A stretch of 14,790 nt of DNA from NCBI GenBank assembly GCA_029298735.1, contig JANSLP010000524.1, positions 1 through 14,790 on the forward strand, in the 5' to 3' direction. Within the stretch, counting starts at the first letter, position 1; every line of letters starts with the position of its first letter. The position numbers and the translations under genes are program-made. A model generated the notes under the pieces. That model was not told the DNA's origin and searched no databases. It was given only the letters and a program-made list of their open reading frames with translations. Of this stretch, positions 9,101-14,790 are shown in pieces. Source of the DNA: Ophiostoma sp. CBS 140.51. Its lineage: Eukaryota; Ascomycota; Sordariomycetes; Ophiostomatales; Ophiostomataceae.

Positions 9101-12100
9101 TGATTTGCAAGCATCTCTGGAAGCTTTGAAGGACCTCACAAGAACAACGCACACGGCCACGGGCACAACATCGACAATTCAACCAACAATGGATGACGCT
9201 GGCCTTGCGGTCGCTTCTGCAAAAGATTGTCTTGAAACCGCCCTGTCGCAGATTCAGCATTCGCTTTCTGAGGTGCCACCACAAGGTGCTGAGCAAATCG
9301 GATTTGCCAATAGACACAAATGGCTCCAGAGATCTGGACTCTGGCCACGAGTGACACCCGTTTCTGTGCTGGAGCTTCTGAGGTCGAGCTCCAACCTAAA
9401 GTACGGAGAAGGAATGAAGCAGGCACTGGTCCGCTACGCCGAGCATATGATCTCCCTCCAACGCTGCCGTCGACTTTTGCGGGCTCTCTTCAAGGACGAC
9501 AAGCGGCGACTTACAGAAGAACTGGCCAATACAGGACACACAAACTGGGTCGCCGAAGACAATCCTGACTGGCTGCTGCTGGAAATTGACTCGAACATGC
9601 TTATTCGAGAGGAGCAGGTCACTGTTGCCAAGGCCATGATCTCTCCCGACTCCAATGCCAACTCCGTGTTCCAGCTGAACATGGGCAAGGGCAAGACGTC
9701 CATGATCCTTCCCATGTCTCTGTCGATTCTTGCCGATAAAACGCAGCTTGCACGCCTTCTCACGCCAAAGGCGCTTCTCCTCCCCACAGCACAAGTTCTC
9801 CAGTCGCGGCTTGGTGGACTTGTGGGCCGTGAGATCCGCCATGTTCCCTTTTCGAGACGCCTGCTTGCCCGGAATGACTGCACAGAGACAGTGGCCATGT
9901 TCAAGGAGCATCACACGGACCTGGCTAAACGTCAAGGAATTCTCATTGCCGCGCCAGAGCATGTACTTGCATTTACGCTCAGCGGCCAGCAGTGCTTCGT
10001 CGATGCCACGTATCCTAGCTTGGCTGTCGAGATGATGGAGTTTGATGCACACATGCGAGAGAGCTTCTGTCGTGACGTGCTGGACGAGTCGGACTTTACT
10101 CTGGCCGTTCGGACTCAGCTGGTGTACCCAAGTGGCAAGTTCACTGCTGTCGACGGAGCACCCTTTCGATGGCAACTGGCGCAGGCTCTACTGTCTCTCG
10201 TGGAAGAACATGTTGCAGAGCTCGCAGTGAATGACCCGCACAGAATCAATGTTGTCAAGCGCCCTGGCGGAGGCTTCCCGGCCGTTCACATTCTGCACTC
10301 TTCCATCGACGACGAGTTGCGAAAACGCCTGGCTTTGGACATTGTCAAGGGCCGCCTGCCATTCTTCCGGCCAGTTCCGAAGAAGAAAGGCGCTGGCTTA
10401 GCACAATCGCCGGTCAAAAGCCAGTCGATTGAAACGATACAACAACTTCTTCAACGGGCGCTCGCAAGTGACTCGAGTGACGCCGCCATCGACAAGGCGG
10501 CGAATCTCTTTTCTGACGTGGAGGCAACGACATCTGGTCTTCTTCTGGTGCGTGGTCTTTTAAAGCACGACATTCTCACCACCTGCTTAAAGAAGCGATG
10601 GAATGTGCACTACGGACTTCATCCAAAGCGCTGGCCCATTGCTGTTCCCTTTGAAGCCCGCGGTGTCCCGTCTGAGCGGTCCGAGTTTGGACATCCAGAC
10701 GTTGCGATGATATTTACTTGCCTGGCATTCTATTACGCAGGTATTGGTTTGGAGCAGTTCCGCGAGGGCCTGAACCATATCCTCCACCATGTGGACGATC
10801 CAGCAACGGAGTATGAAAAGTGGACATCGGGTGATGGGTCTGTCACTCTCCCGGAGGAGCTACAGCATTGGAACTCCATCAACGTGGACGATGAAGGCCA
10901 AGTCGAAAAGTTGTGGAAGTGTTTGCGTTTTACCCGAACTGTCGTCAATCATTACCTCAACACCTTTGTCTTCCCCGTCCACAGCAGACAATTCTCCGTC
11001 AAGCTACAGGCGTCCGCATGGGATCTTCCCCTGTTCACTCTGGACTCCAACTCCAACACCAAAGACGGGCCGGCCGGGGCGAGAACCACCGGCTTCAGTG
11101 GCACCAACGACAACAAGGCAATGCTACCGCTCTCCATCAAGCAACACGACCTACCCGGACTGCAGCAAACCAACGCCGAAGTGCTCTCCTACCTCCTGCA
11201 GTATCGAAACCGAAGCTACATTTGCACTGGCGGAGATGGTCACCGCTGGTCGGAACAAGGGCTGGTGACAAGCCTTGCCAAGTACCAAATCCAGGTGTTT
11301 ATCGATGCTGGCGCCTACATTCTCGAGCACACAAACGAAGCATTGGCCCGCTCGTGGCTCAAGATTGCCGATCCAAAAGTTAAGGCGGCGGTGTACTTTG
11401 ACGAAAAGGACAACCGCGCATGGGTCGTGTTCCGTGACGCCACGGCCGAAAAGGCTCCTCTCGTCTCGACTCCATTTGCAGAGCGACTGGATGAGTGCAT
11501 TGTTTATTTCGACGAGGCGCACACTCGCGGCGTCGATCTGCTTCTGCCTCCCAAGGCACGGGGTGCACTGACTCTGGCACTTGGCCAGACCAAAGATCAC
11601 ACAGTACAAGGTATGTACACAGTACTAAGTTTTAATTTGTTGTCATTGAACCTATTCAGCATACTAATTATTTGTCTTTAATCTTCAGCGGCCATGCGGC
11701 TTCGCCAGCTTGGTACTACTCAGTCTGTAGTCTTTTACGCTCCTCCAGAAGTCGATCAAAGCATCCGCGATATCTGTCAACTTGGTAACTCGGTGACGCG
11801 AACATTTGTCAACTCGTCCCACGTCGTCTCCTGGCTTCTCGAACAGACATGTCAAGCCAACGAGCAACTTGGGCCCCTCTACTCTTCCCATGGCTACGAT
11901 TTTTGCCGCCGTGCCGAGGCCCTTGCGAAACACAAGAAGACGCTGGCCAAACCGGAGTCCAGAAAGGCCTTGCTCGAAGTTCTTGAGCAGCCGGAGCGAC
12001 AGACACTTAAGATCATGTACGGAAACGATCCCATCGAGACGGTGCACAGCTTGAAGCGCGACGCATTCTCGTTTCCCAGCCTTCAGAGCTTTGCTAGCCA

Positions 12101-13019
12101 GCTGCGCAGCTACCGCTCAGCAGGTTCCGGTGGAAGCCAGGCGGCCGCAGTCATCAAGGGCGCCTTCGAAGAAGTCGAACAAGAACGCGAGGTCGAAGTC
12201 CAGGTCCAACAGCAACGCAGCACACAGCGCAGGACAAAGTACACGGCTCTCAAGTTTCCGGGGCACGTCGCCCCTTCAATCCGGGAGTTTGTGAAGACGG
12301 GAATATTGGCGCGAAACAGCAAGAGTTACGAGTCCGTTTTCGACTTCCTGTCCGACACGGACATTGGCGACCGGCACGATGTCTGCCACATCGACACGGC
12401 TTTGTTTGTGTCCATGGAATTCCGCCGGACGATCGACACAGCCATATACTTCAAACACCGTTATGACAACTTTTTGCGTCCTGTCGAGTGGCTGCTGTGG
12501 AGTCCGTCGACCGACACGGGCCTCGTCATCATTCCAGAAGAGTTGGAGCTCCTCCTCCCAGACATTCAAAAGTCGAAGTGCACGCAGCTCATTGCCTACG
12601 CCGCGCCCGTCACACGCTCGATGCTCGACTTTAGCCGCCTCAAATTCTACTCGTTCCCGTCTTTGCCCAACAGCGACAACGTTCCCGACTGGCTGCCCAT
12701 TGAACTCGGCATCCTGGCTGGCCGGCTGTACATGACTTACGATGAAGCCATGGCCATGGCCAAGTACCTCGGGCAATATGTCGACGACAATGACGACGAC
12801 GATAAGATCAAGAAGGAGGACAACACTCCGAAGCAGTTCTGCCGCAACCCCACCAGCTTCCTTCTCGAATGGATGCCACTGCGCCGGACGGCCCAAGACG
12901 TGCTGCACACGCCGGCTGCCTATGTTTGTCAGGGTCGCACGCTTCGGCCGGACCACTCGTTCTTCTTGCAGCCTGGCGTGCGCCAAATTGAGGAGGTCGT
13001 GAAGGAGGAGGAAGAGTGA
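3121..13019 (+). CDS. Giant DUF6606/DUF3638/DUF3645 P-loop ATPase (3240 aa)
   Basis: Exons are 3121-3467, 3566-11610 and 11689-13019, totalling 9723 nt (3240 codons plus TGA), a normal length for the fungal family. The start is the ATG at 3121, not the GTG that opens the exon 2 frame at 3114. Domains in order: DUF6606 (about 10-280; FNHVVLPQQLP near the start, then FFEAFEAAP); a CxC-x11-CxxC motif (C622, C624, C636, C639), zinc-knuckle-like; a long middle region without recognised motifs; DUF3638 (about 2100-2340) with LIREEQ, Walker A MGKGKTS (2155-2161, K2159) and LDESD (D2289-D2292); DUF3645 (about 2459-2497, ending in EFGHPDVA); then DEAHTRGVDL (2765-2774), QAAMRLRQLG (2797-2806), a charged VEQEREVEV segment near 2960, an Asp run at 3163-3169, and a conserved-looking TPAAYVCQGR tail. 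The motifs suggest nucleotide-driven remodelling by a SecA/SF2-like motor. Databases often name the family ubiquitinyl hydrolase; I see no Cys-protease signature, so that label is unproven. No signal peptide or clear membrane span is visible. Substrate is unknown. Confidence 0.93.
3468..3565 (+). other. Intron 1 of the giant gene
   Basis: The donor is GTCAGT at 3468 and the branch point is CTAAC at 3553-3557. The acceptor is TACAG ending at 3565, 9 nt past the branch A. The intron is phase 2 and 98 nt long, and joins YLKDG to NIFFEAFEAAP. An alternative acceptor, ACAG ending at 3559, keeps the same frame and adds two residues (Tyr-Ser), but lies only 3 nt from the branch A. In the unspliced exon 1 frame, a TGA follows at 3544-3546. 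Confidence 0.8.
11611..11688 (+). other. Intron 2 of the giant gene
   Basis: The donor is GTATGT at 11611, with a CTAAT branch point at 11664-11668 and a TTCAG acceptor ending at 11688. It is 78 nt and phase 1. Splicing rebuilds QAAMRLRQLG across the junction, matching the family's conserved segment. Retention would add about 23 hydrophobic residues and stop at TAA 11679-11681, removing the last 440 or so residues. Confidence 0.9.
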
Positions 13020-13437
13020 GGAGGACTGGGGTAGTGAGACAGACTCAAGCCCAAGGAAGAAAAAGAGGAGTATCTCATAGTTTGTGACGATGTTGAGGAA
13101 GAGAGGAGATTGACGAGGGAGAAGCTAGAGTGGAACAGCAGGTTAATGCCCATCTCAAAGAAGAGGATCTCATGGTGTTTAAGGAGGACGAGGTGGTGGC
13201 CGAACGGGACGGCGAGATGGAAAGAGGTGACGCTGGAAATCGAGCAGCAGGCGGTCTCACCAGCGGGTAGTATGGGGCTGGGCTTCCATGAAAATGACAT
13301 GGATCGACAAGATGGCGGCTCTGACACTGCTGCAACTGTCGATATCCGTGCTTTAGGTGAAAGAAGTGGTGTAGGTGGTGGAGGTGACGAGCAAGAAGGA
13401 GACCAAAAGAATTTGTTTGTTTTTTGTTCGTTATGAG
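13020..13437 (+). other. Acidic open frames just after the giant gene; possible decayed C-terminal extension
   Basis: After the TGA at 13017-13019 the same frame has stops at 13032 and 13035, then is open from 13038 to a TGA at 13434-13436. It begins with charged sequence (KEEKEEYLIVCDDVEEE). Another frame, 13097-13270, reads EEIDEGEARVEQQV ... HLKEEDLMVFKEDEVVAERD and also looks protein-like. A third encodes EEDWGSETDSSPRKKKRSIS before stopping at 13078. These charged runs resemble a continuation of the VKEEEE tail broken by indels. They could equally be purine-rich 3' UTR, since GAG/GAA repeats look acidic in any frame. No start codon or splice signal makes a convincing separate gene. Confidence 0.3.
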
Positions 13438-13621
13438 ATCTGTCCCGAGTTTTGACATTTTGCTGTTGGTTATCAATCTACATTTTTGCAGGTTTTCAAA
13501 CTTGGCTCCAGAAGATGCTTAAAAGTCATCATTCATTGAATTCTAAAAAGAACCTGCTGTAGCTGCAATGCCATGCAGACAAATCGTAACACAACAACAA
13601 AAAAACCAACCTAATCGCTTC
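13438..13621. terminator. Shared 3' flank of two convergent genes
   Basis: The giant gene (plus) and the 249-aa gene (minus) converge here, with about 600 bp between their stop codons. T-rich runs at 13414-13430 (TTTGTTTGTTTTTTG) on plus, and an A/C-rich run at 13589-13608 that reads T/G-rich on minus, are plausible transcript-end signals. No sharp hairpin or gene was seen. Confidence 0.3.
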
Positions 13622-14440
13622 TTATTCCCGCGTGGGAAATATGAGGAGCTCTCTAGCTGTGTTGATGGCTGTAGCCAACTCCTCAATGGATGCCGAAAAA
13701 GTTTCAAATTCCGCAAGAAGCCGTGCGGTCTGGGCGTCGTCAATCCTGCCTTCGCTAATGAGAATATTTGTTGCGGTACGTATACCGCCTTTGGTCTCCA
13801 GGGCCCGTCCACGCACATCTTTGGCGAGGGGAAATAAAACACTCAGCAGGTTTGCTTTATTGCTTTGGGCAAACGGAACGAGAGCGTTCAAGATTGTAGT
13901 AATGGTCTGCGGCTCAACCATTGCCGACTTCACCCAGCCCATCTGCGTTTCATACAAAAGTGAAGACAAATTAATGTCGGAAGTGCTGTTGCCATCCTTG
14001 GCAGCCTTGAACAAGTTCGCGACATTGATTGCTGCGTTGACGTAGTTTGGGAGAAGGCCTGTGGCTGTGAGCGCCGCCATGGCTACCTCGTTAGATGTCC
14101 AGGCACTAGGGGTCGACGACGATTCGCCCTGGTCAACGGGCTGGCCTACCGCTCCAGAGATCACGGCGGCCATAATTGTAGTGGTGGCGATCGGGGCGGC
14201 AATGGCCGATGCAGTGGTGAGCAACGACGCGCTGGAGGTGACTTGGGCATCGGGCAGAGACTCCGGCTGCGGCTTAGCCGGAGGCGTGTTGTTGCCACTG
14301 GACGCGTTGGACGATGTGGCTAGTGGTTGGTCGTCTATTGATTGTATATCAAATTAGTATATGTCTGTCATTTGCAGTTCATTGTCTTGGTGCATTGTAG
14401 TACCTTGGCGACATGCTCGGCGAGGATTGCGTCGCACCAT
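13622..14440 (-). CDS. Hypothetical Ala/Ser/Thr-rich helical protein (249 aa)
   Basis: On the minus strand, exon 1 is 14440-14404 (ATG at 14440, A at -3, G at +4) and exon 2 is 14334-13622 (TAA at 13624-13622). Together they make 750 nt. The spliced start reads MVRRNPRRACRQ-DDQPLA. Within exon 2 alone the frame is open upstream only to a TAA near 14357 with no ATG, which supports the intron. Residues 1-12 are Arg-rich. Residues 17-48 are Ser/Pro/Asn-rich and probably disordered. Residues 50-76 form an Ala/Ile/Thr-rich hydrophobic stretch that could be a helix. From about 90 to 249 the pattern is amphipathic and helical (GLLPNYVNAAINVANLFKAA; DAQTARLLAEFETFSASIEE). No signal peptide, catalytic motif or known family is evident to me. 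Confidence 0.65.
14335..14403 (-). other. Intron of the minus-strand hypothetical gene
   Basis: On the minus strand the donor is GTACTA at 14403, followed by an ACTAAT branch-like site and an AATAG acceptor ending at 14335. The intron is 69 nt and phase 1, and joins CAA-G to AC-GAC. It is the only join I found that supplies an ATG in frame with exon 2. Confidence 0.6.
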
Positions 14441-14790
14441 ATTGGTGATCGGTGGGTTTGATGAGAGAGGTTGTTGAAGATGGGGATTTTGGTCTGCTTT
14501 TTGAATATCGAAATTTTTTCTTGTTTTTGTGTTCTAGAGACTTCCTTCATCGTGCAGAATCTTCAAGAAGGAAGGCGCGGTCATGTCGTTTCTCGAACGG
14601 GAAGGCGCGACGTATCTGTTGCAACAACAGGAAAGCGTAACCAGGACCACAATGTGAGAAATGGAAGGAGCGAAGAAAGGAAGAGCGGCGCCGGGGGGGG
14701 CGGAACGATGGTCACGACTAGCAAAACGAGGCGGCCAGAATATTGCGCATTGCTAAGAAATATTAGAATATCGCAACATCGCAGGGACGA
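14441..14790 (-). promoter_or_regulatory. Upstream region of the minus-strand gene
   Basis: Read on the minus strand, 14690-14640 is rich in C/T (TTCCTTTCTTCGCTCCTTCC type). An A/C-rich leader with CTCATCAAACCCACC then runs up to the ATG at 14440, a common fungal promoter style. A run of eight G lies at 14693-14700 on plus. GGAAGGCGCG occurs twice, near 14570 and 14600. Small open frames here are not convincing genes, and the transcription start cannot be placed. Confidence 0.3.

Noticed and set aside
9396..10175. 259-aa minus-strand open frame
   Set aside because: It covers the P-loop region of the giant gene in antisense and has no homology cue.
3121..13019. Assigning a deubiquitinase activity to the giant protein
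   Set aside because: The database label exists for the family, but no OTU, UCH or USP catalytic Cys/His boxes could be recognised by eye.
14693..14700. Run of eight G as a structural or regulatory element
   Set aside because: A single homopolymer; there are no further G-runs nearby to form a quadruplex, and it may be a sequencing-prone site.

Overview
The window comes from a filamentous fungus, most likely an ascomycete. The evidence is short GT-AG introns of 61-98 nt with CTAAC/CTAAT branch points, pyrimidine-rich gene flanks, moderate GC in coding DNA, and a giant gene of a family well known from fungal genomes. The genus cannot be named from the sequence.

Layout, left to right. Positions 1-126 are open in frame 1 and look like the 3' end of an unidentified gene, followed by a very AT-rich flank. 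Positions 464-574 hold an isolated zinc-binding exon. Its paralogue sits about 380 bp downstream and starts a second plus-strand gene (847-1957). That gene has a CHORD-like Cys/His zinc-binding module, a tail rich in psi-K-x-E sumoylation-type motifs and a SUMO-interacting-type motif. Two opposite frame changes, near 1270-1300 and 1455-1475, interrupt its reading. Positions 1958-2930 hold no gene I can support.

The main content is one gene of about 9.9 kb on the plus strand (3121-13019, two introns). The spliced product is 3240 residues and belongs to the giant DUF6606/DUF3638/DUF3645 family. It has an N-terminal DUF6606 region, a central CxC...CxxC zinc-knuckle-like motif, and a P-loop motor in its last third. 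The motor motifs (GKGKTS, LDESD, TRGVDL, QAAMRLRQLG) are ordered like a SecA/SF2 helicase with two RecA-like lobes. Databases often label this family as ubiquitinyl hydrolase, but I see no protease active site.

Downstream, 13020-13437 holds acidic, charged open frames that look like a decayed or alternative C-terminal extension. A convergent minus-strand gene (14440-13622, one intron, 249 aa) encodes an Ala/Ser/Thr-rich, helical protein of no family I recognise.

The genes do not form an operon. The only functional thread is speculative: a giant ATPase tentatively linked to ubiquitin lies beside a zinc protein with SUMO-type motifs.
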